Source of the DNA: Cylindrospermum stagnale PCC 7417
GTDB lineage: Bacteria > Cyanobacteriota > Cyanobacteriia > Cyanobacteriales > Nostocaceae
NCBI RefSeq assembly: GCF_000317535.1
Contig: NC_019744.1
Span: 1-64,000 of the forward strand
Direction: 5' to 3'
Length of the DNA: 64,000 bases
Shown here: one piece after another, positions 1-9,618 of the stretch
Layout: every line of letters starts with the position of its first letter
Numbering within the stretch: position 1 is the stretch's first letter
Position numbers and translations under genes: made by a program
The notes under the pieces: model-generated
What the model saw: the letters and a program-made list of their open reading frames with translations, nothing else
Told to the model about the DNA's origin: nothing
Database searches by the model: none

Positions 1-35
1 TCCATTGAATCACACAATGAATTGTAATAAATTAT

Positions 36-171
36 AGGACTTACGCAAAATATCTCTCAAACTCTCATTTCTCTGTGTCGCGCCAGTTGCTACAACGGGG
101 GGAACCCCCGCAACGCACTGGCTTCTCTGTGCCTCTGCGGTTCATTCCTCCGTAACTTGTGCGTAAGTTCT
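36..171. mobile_element. MITE-like element with GGACTTACGCA ends (copy 1)
   Basis: The left end AGGACTTACGCA (36-47) is mirrored by TGCGTAAGTTCT (160-171), giving terminal inverted repeats around a non-coding core. The core itself contains a smaller GC-rich palindrome (about 84-122). Three more elements with the same ends occur in this window at 20657, 20822 and 29448. Their cores differ, so the shared part is essentially the ends. No transposase is encoded, so movement would need a partner elsewhere in the genome. Confidence 0.7.
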
Positions 172-538
172 AAATTACCAATTAATACCATTTCTTTCTG
201 AGGCTGCGCTAAATTTTCTTGACTTCTTATTTGTTTCTTTCTTTGTGTTCTTTGCGCCCTTTGCGGTTCGTTCCTCATATATAGCGCGTCTTCATAGAGA
301 ATTGGTATAAACCAAAACAGATGACTAAAAAACGTAAGAATTTAGGTCATACTAAAATCGCCAAAACTGTTTATATTCATGGTTTTTAGCGACGCAAGAT
401 AATTACCAAACATTAATTCCAGAAAATAACTGCCTTCTGTACGAGACACAAAGTGAATAAAGGTGCTTGGTTTGCCACTAAGCACCTCTTCTTTCGTTGA
501 TTTACTGACATTACATGGCATTACGTGGACTTTACATT
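172..538. other. Non-coding leader upstream of the clamp gene
   Basis: No plausible gene is seen. A perfect 8-bp stem, AGGTGCTT (461-468) with AAGCACCT (480-487), followed by CTTCTTTC, lies about 50 bases before the clamp start. It could be the terminator of an upstream gene or a leader hairpin. Short imperfect repeats around 175-190 and 296-312 (ACCAATT/AATTGGT) resemble the dispersed repeats common in Nostoc intergenic DNA. Confidence 0.5.
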
Positions 539-1897
539 ATGAAATTCGCAATTTCTCAAAAAGACCTCACTGATACACTTTATTTGGTTAGTTCCGCTGT
601 ACCGAACAAACCTCATCACCCCATCCTCAACAATATATTGTTGATTGCAGATAAACAGGAACAACACATTTTAGTTACTGCTTTTGATTTTAGTTTAGGT
701 ATTAGAGTCCAATGCAAATCTAAAATAGAGATAGAAGGTAAAGTTGCCTTACCTGCCAAATTATTCACCCAAGTTATTTCTAGTCTTCCCAAACAAGAGA
801 TTACCCTGGAGATTGTAGATAATGCCGCCATTATCACTCACTCCTCTGGTAAATGTCGTATTCAAACAGTTAATCCTCAAGAGTTTCCATCACTGCCAGA
901 AATTGAAGGCAAGAATATTACACTACCAGCAATCAAGTTGTTACAAGCATTAGAAGCAACATTATTTGCTGCTAGTCATGATGAAAATAAGCAAGTTTTA
1001 GCTGGAGTACATTTCCAGTTTACTAAAAGCAGTTGGGAAGCAGCAGCAACAGATGGACATCGGTTAGCAGTTGCTTCTGGCACGATAGAAATAGATAAAC
1101 AATTGACAGAAAATGCACAAAGTGAGGCTGGGTTAGATGCAGTAGAAATCACAATTCCTCAGCAAACACTAACAGAATTACAAAAGATTTTAGGTACTGT
1201 AGGAGATAACAGCGAATGTACTATTAGCATTACCAATGGCATTGCGGTGTTTACATTACCCAATATCCAAATTACTACCAGATTATTAGAAGGAGATTAT
1301 CCCAAATATTCATCTCTAATTCCCCAACAGTTCCAATATCAATTTACTATTGACAGAAAATTGTTTGATAATGCCATAAAACGGGTAGGAATTGTTGCCG
1401 ACCAAAGGAATAAGATTGTCAAGATTACCTGCGACTACAAGCATCAACAAGCAACATTATCTACAGACTCTTCAGATATAGGTGGTGCTGTGGAATCTTT
1501 AAACATTAAGCCACAAGGTGATTATCAGCAAAAATTAGTGATTGCTTTCAATATCAAATATGTGGATCAGGCTCTTAAATTCATACCCACAAATGAGGTA
1601 TTGATTAATGTCAACCAACCAACAACTCCTGTAATTATTACTCCTGTTGACGGCATTCTCAATCAATTAATTCTGGTGATGCCAGTTGAACTTATTGGTA
1701 ATAGTGAGGTAATTGCTGATGTGGATGTAGCTGCTGATGAAGATGTCATGGAAGAAACTGTTAATGAGGAAAATAGTGAATTAGCAGCAAATCCTTCTTT
1801 ACCTAAAACCGTAGGGAAAACTATGGTCAATCCGATACCTCCTGCAAATTCTACTCCTAAAGCTAGAGGCAGAAAAAAGAAAGTCGCAGCTGCATAG
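539..1897 (+). CDS. dnaN: DNA polymerase III beta subunit (sliding clamp), plasmid-encoded, AT-hook-like tail
   Basis: The protein matches the bacterial processivity clamp, a ring that tethers polymerases to DNA. The typical N-terminus MKFAISQKDL begins at 539; an upstream in-frame ATG at 515 would add eight residues and is less likely. Family-typical segments include the ATDGHRLA stretch (about residue 178), the central ISIPQ-like ITIPQQTL strand, and a C-terminal MPVEL near 390, close to the usual end of the protein. Beyond that it has about 60 extra residues: acidic and Val/Glu-rich, then a basic end KARGRKKKVAAA with an RGR core like an AT-hook. At 452 aa it is well above the usual 370-390. 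It is followed 157 bases later by dnaX. It is presumably a second clamp besides the chromosomal one. Confidence 0.93.
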   Translation: MKFAISQKDLTDTLYLVSSAVPNKPHHPILNNILLIADKQEQHILVTAFDFSLGIRVQCKSKIEIEGKVALPAKLFTQVISSLPKQEITLEIVDNAAIITHSSGKCRIQTVNPQEFPSLPEIEGKNITLPAIKLLQALEATLFAASHDENKQVLAGVHFQFTKSSWEAAATDGHRLAVASGTIEIDKQLTENAQSEAGLDAVEITIPQQTLTELQKILGTVGDNSECTISITNGIAVFTLPNIQITTRLLEGDYPKYSSLIPQQFQYQFTIDRKLFDNAIKRVGIVADQRNKIVKITCDYKHQQATLSTDSSDIGGAVESLNIKPQGDYQQKLVIAFNIKYVDQALKFIPTNEVLINVNQPTTPVIITPVDGILNQLILVMPVELIGNSEVIADVDVAADEDVMEETVNEENSELAANPSLPKTVGKTMVNPIPPANSTPKARGRKKKVAAA

Positions 1898-2054
1898 GTT
1901 GACTGCATTAACAATTACAGAGGGTTGCTTTTGCATTAACCACACCTCCCATCAGTCAGGTCTATTTTACTCCAACTCAAAACTACTTATTACACCCCAA
2001 GCTTGTTGCTAATACATGAGCTTGGGGAATTCAACATATCTGCATTTGAAAAAC

Positions 2055-3359
2055 ATGGCATATCAACCACTTCACCTTAAATATCGCCCTCAGTCTTTTA
2101 CTGAACTTGTCGGTCAACGTGCGATCGCTACTACTCTAACCAATGCTATCACATCCCAAAGAATTGCCCCGGCGTACCTATTCACTGGCCCTAGAGGTAC
2201 GGGTAAAACTTCCAGCGCACGCATCCTGGCCAAATCTCTCAACTGTCAACATGGTGATTTTCCTACCCCCACACCCTGCGGCCAGTGCAATTCGTGTACC
2301 GGCATCTCCAAAGGCTTATCCCTAGATGTGGTAGAAATAGATGCTGCTAGTAACTCTGGTGTTGAAAATATCAGACAAATTATTGACCGCACCCACATCA
2401 TACCTGTCAACAGCCGCTACAAGGTGTTTGTTTTGGATGAAGTGCATAGCCTCAGTTCACAAGGATTTCAAGCTTTACTCAAAACTTTGGAAGAACCACC
2501 AAAAAATGTAGTGTTTATCCTCTGCACCACAGAAATTCACAAAGTTCCTGCGACGATTATTTCTCGTTGTCAAAGGTTCGATTTCAAGAGAATTGGTGTG
2601 GAGGATATGGTACAACATCTTAACCACATTGTTACTGAGGAATTAATTAATATTACCCCAGAAGCACTACGCCTAGTCGCACAAATATCTTCTGGTTGTT
2701 TGCGGGATAGTCAATGTTTGCTGGATCAATTGAGTTTACTAAATATCACCATTGACCAAAATTGGGTGTGGGAAATGGTGGGAAATGTACCTGAATATAA
2801 ATTGCTGACAATGGTGGAGAGAATTGCTGAAAATGACAGTAATTCAATAATTACTATTATTCGCAATTTATTGGAATGGGGTAAGGAACCTTTAGTAATT
2901 CTGCAAAATCTCACTAGCTTTTATCGAGATATGTTGATTGCTAAAACATCTCCTAGCAGTAAAGAAATGGTGATGCTAACTGAAGATACTTGGCAACAAT
3001 TGTGCCAAATATCTAAAGATTGGGAGACTACAACTATTTTGGCAGCACAGCAACACCTGAGACAATGTGAAGTGCAGGTAAAATTATCTACTCAACCGCA
3101 GTTATGGTTAGAGGTTGGTATTTTAGGTTTACTACCTGCTACTAACTCCACAAATTCGAGTCAATTTGTTCCCATTGCTGAAGATCCACCTTGGACGAAT
3201 TGGAAGACACCTGCTGATGCGATCGCTTGGGGGCAACAGAAATTACCAAATATGAGTCTTGAATCCCTGCAAGAACATTGGAATTCTTTGATTCCAGTCA
3301 ATGGTAAGAAAGCTCCTATTTGGGTAGAAACGGTACAACAGTTATCATCTTCTCGATAA
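2055..3359 (+). CDS. dnaX: DNA polymerase III gamma/tau-type clamp loader ATPase
   Basis: This is an AAA+ clamp-loader ATPase. From the start MAYQPLHLKYRP, typical of cyanobacterial DnaX, the Walker A GPRGTGKT lies at 45-52, four zinc-ligand cysteines at 64, 75, 78 and 81, Walker B DEVH at 128-131 and the SRC arginine-finger motif at 170-172. An in-frame ATG at 2016 would add 13 residues without family resemblance. At 434 aa it has the length of a gamma form and lacks the long tau tail that normally binds the replicative helicase and Pol III alpha. That fits a replisome using a different polymerase. The delta and delta' partners are encoded at 8536 and 9619. Confidence 0.92.
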   Translation: MAYQPLHLKYRPQSFTELVGQRAIATTLTNAITSQRIAPAYLFTGPRGTGKTSSARILAKSLNCQHGDFPTPTPCGQCNSCTGISKGLSLDVVEIDAASNSGVENIRQIIDRTHIIPVNSRYKVFVLDEVHSLSSQGFQALLKTLEEPPKNVVFILCTTEIHKVPATIISRCQRFDFKRIGVEDMVQHLNHIVTEELINITPEALRLVAQISSGCLRDSQCLLDQLSLLNITIDQNWVWEMVGNVPEYKLLTMVERIAENDSNSIITIIRNLLEWGKEPLVILQNLTSFYRDMLIAKTSPSSKEMVMLTEDTWQQLCQISKDWETTTILAAQQHLRQCEVQVKLSTQPQLWLEVGILGLLPATNSTNSSQFVPIAEDPPWTNWKTPADAIAWGQQKLPNMSLESLQEHWNSLIPVNGKKAPIWVETVQQLSSSR

Positions 3360-3826
3360 CATTCTATCAATTGGTATAGCAATCTTATCTAATTTTTGAA
3401 GATTCATTTATGGAAATAGCCTTACCCAGAGGTGCAAAGAGAATAAATGTAAATTTTAAGAATTATTTAGAATTGCTATATAACCAGCCATTCAAGATGA
3501 ATGGCTTTTAAATTTTCCATCACATACTAATTCCTAAATTAGCTAATTTCTTACACCAATCTTATGTGAAGCTGCACAGAATCCTAAAATTCATTGTTCT
3601 ATCTTCATCTGTGTTTATCTGCGTTTAATTATTCCTGATAATTTATTCTATGGAGTTTCATATTAATTTGGAATTACATTATAAAATAACCACAGCAATT
3701 ATTTTGAAAATCTATTTGTAACAAGCTTTTTAAATATTAGCGTCTAATGCCGTTATAGATGTAAAATCATTCATTTTTTTACAAAATCAAAAGATAAAAA
3801 CCATTAGTAAATAACTCATAATCACA
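3360..3826. other. Intergenic region between dnaX and polB
   Basis: AT-rich and without a supported gene. Apart from the terminator-like hairpin at 3486-3510 I see no repeats or recognisable operators. The polB promoter is expected in the last 150 bases, but I cannot pick it out reliably. Confidence 0.5.
3486..3513 (+). terminator. Hairpin terminator after dnaX
   Basis: AGCCATTCA (3486-3494) and TGAATGGCT (3498-3506) form a perfect 9-bp stem with a 3-base loop, followed by TTTAAATTTT. This fits a Rho-independent terminator for the dnaN-dnaX unit. Confidence 0.55.
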
Positions 3827-5632
3827 ATGAGCATTAATTACAATCATCGTCATTTTGTCAGCAAAAGCGATAATCAAATTACTGTTGCCGAAGATAAGTT
3901 AAACATTTTCTACACAGATGATACTGTTTATCAATCCTGGCAGCCTTTACAGACTATTAAACCTTACAATGCCCTGAAGCAAATGGTTATTGACATTGAA
4001 ACTTCAGGGCTGATTCCTAGTAAAGATAGAATTTTCGCTATTGGTTGTATGAATGAATTGGGCGAGTATTTTGTATTTATGGATGAAAATGAATCAAAAT
4101 TACTCTGCCAATTTATTTCCTATTTTCAGTCTATTTCTCCTGATGTAGTTCTCACATACAACGGTACAGATTTTGATTTTCCATTTATCATTACTAGATG
4201 CCTAATCAATAACATATCTCACCCATTTACTATCTCTAATCAATCGAGAATTATCAAGACGGCACAGGTATTTGGCAAGCCTATGAATATTTCGGAAATA
4301 TTCATCAGCACCAGCCAACATATTGATGTGTATATTTGCGTCTTGAGATGGGATTTTGTCAATAAAGCATTACATCAACATTCCCTAAAAAGTGCAGTCA
4401 TAGAAATGGGATTGCGAGAATCTGCTAGATTAGTTTTAACACCCCAAGAAATTCAAAATTGTTGGGGTGAAGGTGCAGGTTCTCAAGGATGGGAAACAAT
4501 CAGAAAATACCTAATTTTTGACTTAGAAGATACGAAATTAATTGCTGATAAATTAGTTCCTTCCTATTACTATGAATCGCTGATAGTACCAGGTATGAAT
4601 TTACAACAACTATCGCTCACTGGTAATGGTACTAAATGGCAGCGAGTTTTAGAAAGACAATATCCAGGTTACAAACCAACAGCTGATCTGAAGTTGAAAT
4701 TTGAGGGGGGACTGGTAATTTCAGTACCAGGTTTACACAAACACATTGCCAAAATTGACGTTTCCAGTCTGTATCCCAGCATTATGCTTAAATATGGTAT
4801 TTGCTCCCGCAAGGATACGCGACGAGTGGGGTTAAGTATTCTCGACTATCTCACCAGGGAACGACTCAGACTCAAAGAATTAGGAAAAGCTGGAGATTTA
4901 GCAGCTAAACAAGCTGAAGCTGCTCTCAAAGTGTTAATCAACTCGTTGTTTGGCTTTTATGGGACTTCTGGTGTTGGTTTTAACGATATGGAAGCTGCTG
5001 CACTGGTTACAGCTTATGGTAGACGTATTCTGCGATTCATGATTGATGTGATTGAAAAAGCGGGAGGTATCCAGGTTGAAAGTGATACTGATGGTGTGTT
5101 CTTCTCCCACACTGAACCACTGCTGATATTTGAAAAGCTGCAAAATGCTTTACCTACTGGTATCAAAATAGAGTTGGAAATTCTTGCTAAAGCGATGTTT
5201 GTTCCCTCTAGAGGAGCTAAAAACTATATTATCTGGCATGAAGATGGTAAAATTACTACTAAGGGTTCATGGCGGAAAAGAAACCGTTCTCGTCTAGAAA
5301 AGGAGTTTCCTTTGAACTACTTGACACGATATCTTCTGTCAAAAGCTAAGGCAGAACAATATTACCAGGAATTAACAAAGGTTATTCGTTCTGGTGATTT
5401 TCCTGTGGAACAGTTACAGGTTACTCGCAAAATTAAGAAAGGTGAAAAGGCTCTTCTGGTTCTGGGTAATACTGGGGATGTTGTGACGTTTTATCAAGGA
5501 ATTTTGGGACTGACTAATTCTGAAGCCTATTCTAGTGGGTATTATTTGGAGTTGATCGCTAAAAAACGAGATGAGTTACTTTCGGTTGTTGAGCCTCAAG
5601 GTGATGTGGGAAAGCAGTTGAGTCTGTTTTGA
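3827..5632 (+). CDS. Compact family-B DNA polymerase with C-terminal clamp-binding peptide
   Basis: This is a template-directed DNA polymerase with a 3'-5' proofreading exonuclease. Exonuclease motifs: DIET at 56-59 (Exo I), NGTDFDFPF at 112-120 (Exo II) and YLIFD at 228-232 (Exo III). Polymerase motifs: A, DVSSLYPSI at 311-319; B, KVLINSLFGFYG from 368; C, DTDG at 420-423. All the usual acidic catalytic residues are present. Only 57 residues separate motifs A and B, and the whole protein is 601 aa, shorter than E. coli Pol II (783 aa). The last residues are KQLSLF, a canonical beta-clamp-binding motif. With the adjacent clamp and loader genes this suggests it is the plasmid's own replicative polymerase. 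It is not a protein-primed type as far as I can see. Confidence 0.92.
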   Translation: MSINYNHRHFVSKSDNQITVAEDKLNIFYTDDTVYQSWQPLQTIKPYNALKQMVIDIETSGLIPSKDRIFAIGCMNELGEYFVFMDENESKLLCQFISYFQSISPDVVLTYNGTDFDFPFIITRCLINNISHPFTISNQSRIIKTAQVFGKPMNISEIFISTSQHIDVYICVLRWDFVNKALHQHSLKSAVIEMGLRESARLVLTPQEIQNCWGEGAGSQGWETIRKYLIFDLEDTKLIADKLVPSYYYESLIVPGMNLQQLSLTGNGTKWQRVLERQYPGYKPTADLKLKFEGGLVISVPGLHKHIAKIDVSSLYPSIMLKYGICSRKDTRRVGLSILDYLTRERLRLKELGKAGDLAAKQAEAALKVLINSLFGFYGTSGVGFNDMEAAALVTAYGRRILRFMIDVIEKAGGIQVESDTDGVFFSHTEPLLIFEKLQNALPTGIKIELEILAKAMFVPSRGAKNYIIWHEDGKITTKGSWRKRNRSRLEKEFPLNYLTRYLLSKAKAEQYYQELTKVIRSGDFPVEQLQVTRKIKKGEKALLVLGNTGDVVTFYQGILGLTNSEAYSSGYYLELIAKKRDELLSVVEPQGDVGKQLSLF

Positions 5633-5651
5633 GTGGGGGATTATACTAATG

Positions 5652-5696
5652 ATGAGAGCGATCGTCTATGGTAATGGGGCGATCGCTCTCATTTGT
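5652..5696 (+). terminator. Strong hairpin containing HIP1 after polB
   Basis: ATGAGAGCGATC (5652-5663) pairs perfectly with GATCGCTCTCAT (5681-5692), followed by TTTG. It sits in the convergent gap between polB and the helicase gene on the other strand and could end transcription from polB. The stem includes the cyanobacterial HIP1 sequence. Confidence 0.5.
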
Positions 5697-5836
5697 CAAA
5701 GTTATCACCAGAGTGGTACAGAAGAATCAAGGTTTCAGCTATGTTCTATCATATTGCAATTGAAGCTAAAAATTCAGGAAAGATAGCCTTAAAAGCGGTT
5801 TTTCAGGCAGTTTATTATTCTTATACAATTTGAGTA

Positions 5837-8374
5837 TTATTTTTTCTGATAGTATGGCTCACTATATTCCTTTAGTAAAGAAGATATGTCAAGTTTGTGA
5901 GTAACTAACCATTGCTGAATTTTTTCATCACTAATATCTTGAATTTTATAATCCTTAAATTCCTTGAAAAAAGACCTAACATTATCTCTTAAGAGTTTAA
6001 GCTTACCTTTTCTCATTATTTCAACTTGATGAGTAAAGTTCCCTTCATTAGAAACCTTTTTAGTAGGGATAATTAATATTCTTTTTACTTTTTCTGTTTT
6101 GTATGTATCTTCAAACCACCCACAATGATTATTCATTTGACCAGTTTCAGTTTTAAATATTTCATCTCGTGAGTCTTCAACTTCACTCTTACATTCAAAA
6201 ATAAAATACTGGCTATCTTCACCACACCAAAGGTTATCTGCTCCCTTCATAAATTCTCTCTCTGGTCTTTGGCTAAGAAAACCAATTGCGCTACCCAAAT
6301 CTTGAAGAGCTTTTTCAAACTTCTTCGCAGGTTGTCCAAAACTCAAACTTTCAAGAATATCATCTATATTCATCATAAGTTCTTCATAATTTGCATTTAA
6401 AGATGTCCATTCCTTTATCCTTTTAATTCTATTTTCACTTATATATTGCAGTTTCTTATAATTAATACCTTCTTTTGGTTTCAAAAGATTATTATTATTT
6501 TTAAATGCACTTTTTTGTGTTTTGTTAGATTCTAATTTACTAATTCGATATTGATAACGAGCTAAAATTTGTAGATACCAACCCTTTTCCGTTGAATCTT
6601 CTTGACAGAAGGAATCAATTATTTTTTGAATACAAGTTATTGCATTTTCTAGCTCATTGATATGCAAGGAATCTTCTGCTTTTTTTTCCAATTCTAATAT
6701 TTCTATAAAATCTTTACCATTACTAGATGTAATAGTAGCATCTTCATCCATTTTTTCTTTGTAGAATTCTTTCCATCCTTCATCTCTTTTTAAACATTGA
6801 TTGATTAAATTCATTACAACATCTAAAGGTTGTTGTTTTTTTTCTCCTAATTCTTCCTCCGCAAACTTCCCAACCTCAATTCCTATTTCTATTTGTTTTC
6901 TTGTTTGTTCCGAGAAAAATTTATTTGAATTAATACTTTTAATAAATTTCACCAAATCGTATCCAATGATTAAGATGACACTATAATCTTTCTCCCCTCT
7001 TACACTTCTACCTAATCCCTGTTCTATTTTTTGAGCAATTTTAATATTTATCTGCTCACTATTTGATCTGCATTCTTCTTCATATTTTTCTGTTAGTGAA
7101 CTTGCATACGGTATTGAATCTATTATCAAAATACGACAAGAATTATCAGGAAGGTCTATGCCATCATACCTATTTGCAAGAACAATAGTATTACTGTAAT
7201 GATTATCTTTCAATTTATTAATTTCTTCAAAAATATTATCTGTATCTGTTACAATAGAACCACATTGTTTGTATGTATTAGCTTTTGGAAAACTGGGAGT
7301 TATTACGACTATCCCTACGGTACGTTTAGGGTCTTTTTTGGCAAATCTATTTATAATAGATGTTCTGTCTAAACTGCTGTGAATTAATGAAGGGATCAAT
7401 ATCATTTTTTCACCAGACCATTTCTCATTGTTGTAAACGAGAGGGTTTTTAACTGCTTTCGCATCCAAACCGAGTCCTTTTATAAAAAACGAATCATTTT
7501 GAGTAGTTGCTGACATTAAAATTTTATGTTTAGCTTTATTAAAAGTGCCAAATTGATATATGGGGCTTATAAAAGGTGAAATTTCTAATTTTTGCCCACT
7601 TATAAAACATTGACAATTCTCAAGACTATCCTTAATTAAATCCCAAGTAAATTGTACTTCTTTATCTTCAGTGTGTTGTGATAAAATTTCGGCAACTTCT
7701 GATTTTTTACCTTCCCAACTCCAATAAGGCACTGGGAGAAATGTACTGTATTTACCACTTTGAATTTCTAAAAAACTACCTTCACCTTGTTTTCTTAAAT
7801 CATCTTCAAATAACTGAATTAGTTTTGTATAAATTTTATGCTCGTTATTTACTGTTATTTTAAAAGAGTTATTTATGTAGTCTATACAAGCATGAGAATC
7901 ATCTAATAAAATTGTATTAACTTTAGTAAAGTTACCACCTATGCCAAAAATGGATTTACCATTAAAAAGTTTTTGAACATGAACTATTAATATTTTCTCT
8001 GAACTTAAAAACTCCTCTGGAAGAGAGTTATCATGATTAAGAGTTACATAGCTGATTCCAAACTTCTCTGCTTCTTGGCAAGTTTGCTGTAGTAAATATA
8101 TATTGGGACAGACATATAAACATGGTTCTTTGTTTTCATTTAATTTTGATTGAAGCATTAATAATCCAATTAAAGTTTTTCCTTGTCCAGTATGTAGTTT
8201 TAAGATCAAGTCCTTGTCTTTTCTTCGATTCAGCCACCAATCTGTAAGCATTTCTTTCTGTACTGGACGAAGATCGCCAGTTTCACTTTTTCTATCTAAC
8301 ACATCATAAATCTCAACTGGATTTACTTTTTTCTCAATTGATTTAAGTCCTAATTTCTTTTTGAAGTCAACCAT
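5837..8374 (-). CDS. SF2 (DinG/XPD-like) helicase fused to PD-(D/E)XK nuclease; candidate defence protein
   Basis: The helicase part has Walker A HTGQGKT (61-67), Walker B DDSH (158-161), SAT (288-290), a NRYDGIDLPD segment (401-410) like the motif V region of DinG/XPD helicases, and motif VI QGLGRSVRG (452-460). I see no iron-sulfur cysteine cluster. A helical middle follows. Near the C-terminus comes GADN (711-714) then FECKS (726-730), the D...E-x-K core of a PD-(D/E)XK nuclease, with a conserved-looking GQMNNH stretch after it. The gene is markedly AT-rich, is encoded against the replication genes, and separates polB from holA, which suggests later insertion. Single-gene helicase-nuclease fusions are common in anti-phage islands; the exact system is not identifiable by eye. 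Confidence 0.75.
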   Translation of the reverse strand: MVDFKKKLGLKSIEKKVNPVEIYDVLDRKSETGDLRPVQKEMLTDWWLNRRKDKDLILKLHTGQGKTLIGLLMLQSKLNENKEPCLYVCPNIYLLQQTCQEAEKFGISYVTLNHDNSLPEEFLSSEKILIVHVQKLFNGKSIFGIGGNFTKVNTILLDDSHACIDYINNSFKITVNNEHKIYTKLIQLFEDDLRKQGEGSFLEIQSGKYSTFLPVPYWSWEGKKSEVAEILSQHTEDKEVQFTWDLIKDSLENCQCFISGQKLEISPFISPIYQFGTFNKAKHKILMSATTQNDSFFIKGLGLDAKAVKNPLVYNNEKWSGEKMILIPSLIHSSLDRTSIINRFAKKDPKRTVGIVVITPSFPKANTYKQCGSIVTDTDNIFEEINKLKDNHYSNTIVLANRYDGIDLPDNSCRILIIDSIPYASSLTEKYEEECRSNSEQINIKIAQKIEQGLGRSVRGEKDYSVILIIGYDLVKFIKSINSNKFFSEQTRKQIEIGIEVGKFAEEELGEKKQQPLDVVMNLINQCLKRDEGWKEFYKEKMDEDATITSSNGKDFIEILELEKKAEDSLHINELENAITCIQKIIDSFCQEDSTEKGWYLQILARYQYRISKLESNKTQKSAFKNNNNLLKPKEGINYKKLQYISENRIKRIKEWTSLNANYEELMMNIDDILESLSFGQPAKKFEKALQDLGSAIGFLSQRPEREFMKGADNLWCGEDSQYFIFECKSEVEDSRDEIFKTETGQMNNHCGWFEDTYKTEKVKRILIIPTKKVSNEGNFTHQVEIMRKGKLKLLRDNVRSFFKEFKDYKIQDISDEKIQQWLVTHKLDISSLLKEYSEPYYQKK

Positions 8375-8535
8375 CTTACTTAGTTAATAAATATGTTTAC
8401 TGTTTTGTTGATTAAGGCAGTAGAGTAAAAATTTTACAATTAGGTAACGCCTAAAGCCCTAAAAGGGGAAAAAGTGACAAACAATACCATTATAGAGCTA
8501 ACGCTCATGTACGACAATACAATTGCTGTACTACT

Positions 8536-9501
8536 ATGTCAACATATTTATACTTTGGTGAAAACGAATTCTTTCTAACTCGCACCATCAAACAACTAAA
8601 AACCCACACTCTAGATCAACAATGGGCAAACTTCAACTATACAGAATACCCCCCAGAATCTAAAGAAACCATTCCTCAAGCATTATCCGATATCATGACA
8701 CCACCAGTTGGGAGTGGAGGAAGATTAGTACATTTGCCCAACAGCACATTACTGGGAGTTTGTTCAAAAGAAATTTTGTTGCAGTTGGAGTCCATTCTCC
8801 CCAAAATTCCCTCAACAAATACCGTCCTTATCACCAACACTCACAAACCTGACGCGAGAAATAAATCAGTCAAACTACTGCTGGAATACGCACAGGTAAA
8901 AGAATTTCCTCTCATTCCCCAATGGCAAACCCAAGCATTAATACAGCAAGCTCGTACTATAGCTGATGAAGTAGGTGTAACAGTCACCACCGATGCCTAC
9001 ACAGTATTGATTGATTACACAGGCAATAATACACGACTGATATTCACCGAACTAGAAAAGCTCAAAACCTATGCTTTGGGTAAAACAGTCAACGGGGATA
9101 TGGTGAAAGAATTAGTGTCAGAAAGTGCAGCTAATAGTTTACAACTAGCCAACGCCATTCGCTTAGGTGACATTGCTCAAGCATTAGAATTTGTTGAACG
9201 CTTAATTAACTGTAACGAACCAGCTTTAAAGATTACCGCTACCCTGACTACTACCTTTCGCACTTGGCTAACAGTCAAACAGATGATCATCACCGGGTGT
9301 CAAGACGACAATACAATAACCCAACTTGCAGACGTGAAAAATCCCAAACGCTTGTATTACATCCGCCAAGAGGTTGCTAATTGTTGTGCAAACAAGCTGA
9401 AAAATAGTTTGAAAATGCTGTTGGAACTAGAGCTAATGCTCAAATCTGGTGTAGATGAAAAACTCGCCTTGCAAACTCAAATTATCAAACTTTGCTCGTA
9501 G
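8536..9501 (+). CDS. holA: DNA polymerase III delta subunit (clamp-loader wrench)
   Basis: The N-terminus STYLYFGENEFFL matches the start of bacterial delta subunits, and the rest follows the family pattern: TNTHKPDAR-like segment, the conserved VSESAANSLQLANAI region in the middle, and a helical C-terminal domain with a LELMLKSG stretch near the end. Length (321 aa) is normal. Delta binds and opens the clamp and has no Walker motifs, as here. It lies 117 bases upstream of holB and is separated from dnaX and polB by the inserted helicase gene, so the two halves of the clamp-loader set now flank that insertion. Confidence 0.88.
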   Translation: MSTYLYFGENEFFLTRTIKQLKTHTLDQQWANFNYTEYPPESKETIPQALSDIMTPPVGSGGRLVHLPNSTLLGVCSKEILLQLESILPKIPSTNTVLITNTHKPDARNKSVKLLLEYAQVKEFPLIPQWQTQALIQQARTIADEVGVTVTTDAYTVLIDYTGNNTRLIFTELEKLKTYALGKTVNGDMVKELVSESAANSLQLANAIRLGDIAQALEFVERLINCNEPALKITATLTTTFRTWLTVKQMIITGCQDDNTITQLADVKNPKRLYYIRQEVANCCANKLKNSLKMLLELELMLKSGVDEKLALQTQIIKLCS

Positions 9502-9618
9502 GTATTACTTCTTGCAAATGCAATAAACACCTCGGAAATTTAACCTAAAATGCTCCGGTTGTTAGAGGGAAATTAAATTTCTGGAGATGTCTAATCAACA
9601 ATTTCCAAAACTCAAAAA

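Noticed and set aside
90-278. Minus-strand frame of 62 codons
   Set aside because: It lies within a MITE-like element and adjacent repeats; composition is that of the repeat, with no family resemblance.
5837-8374. Hachiman HamB or Gabija component
   Set aside because: The nuclease is fused rather than separate, and no HamA-, GajA- or GajB-like neighbour exists; left as an unassigned helicase-nuclease.
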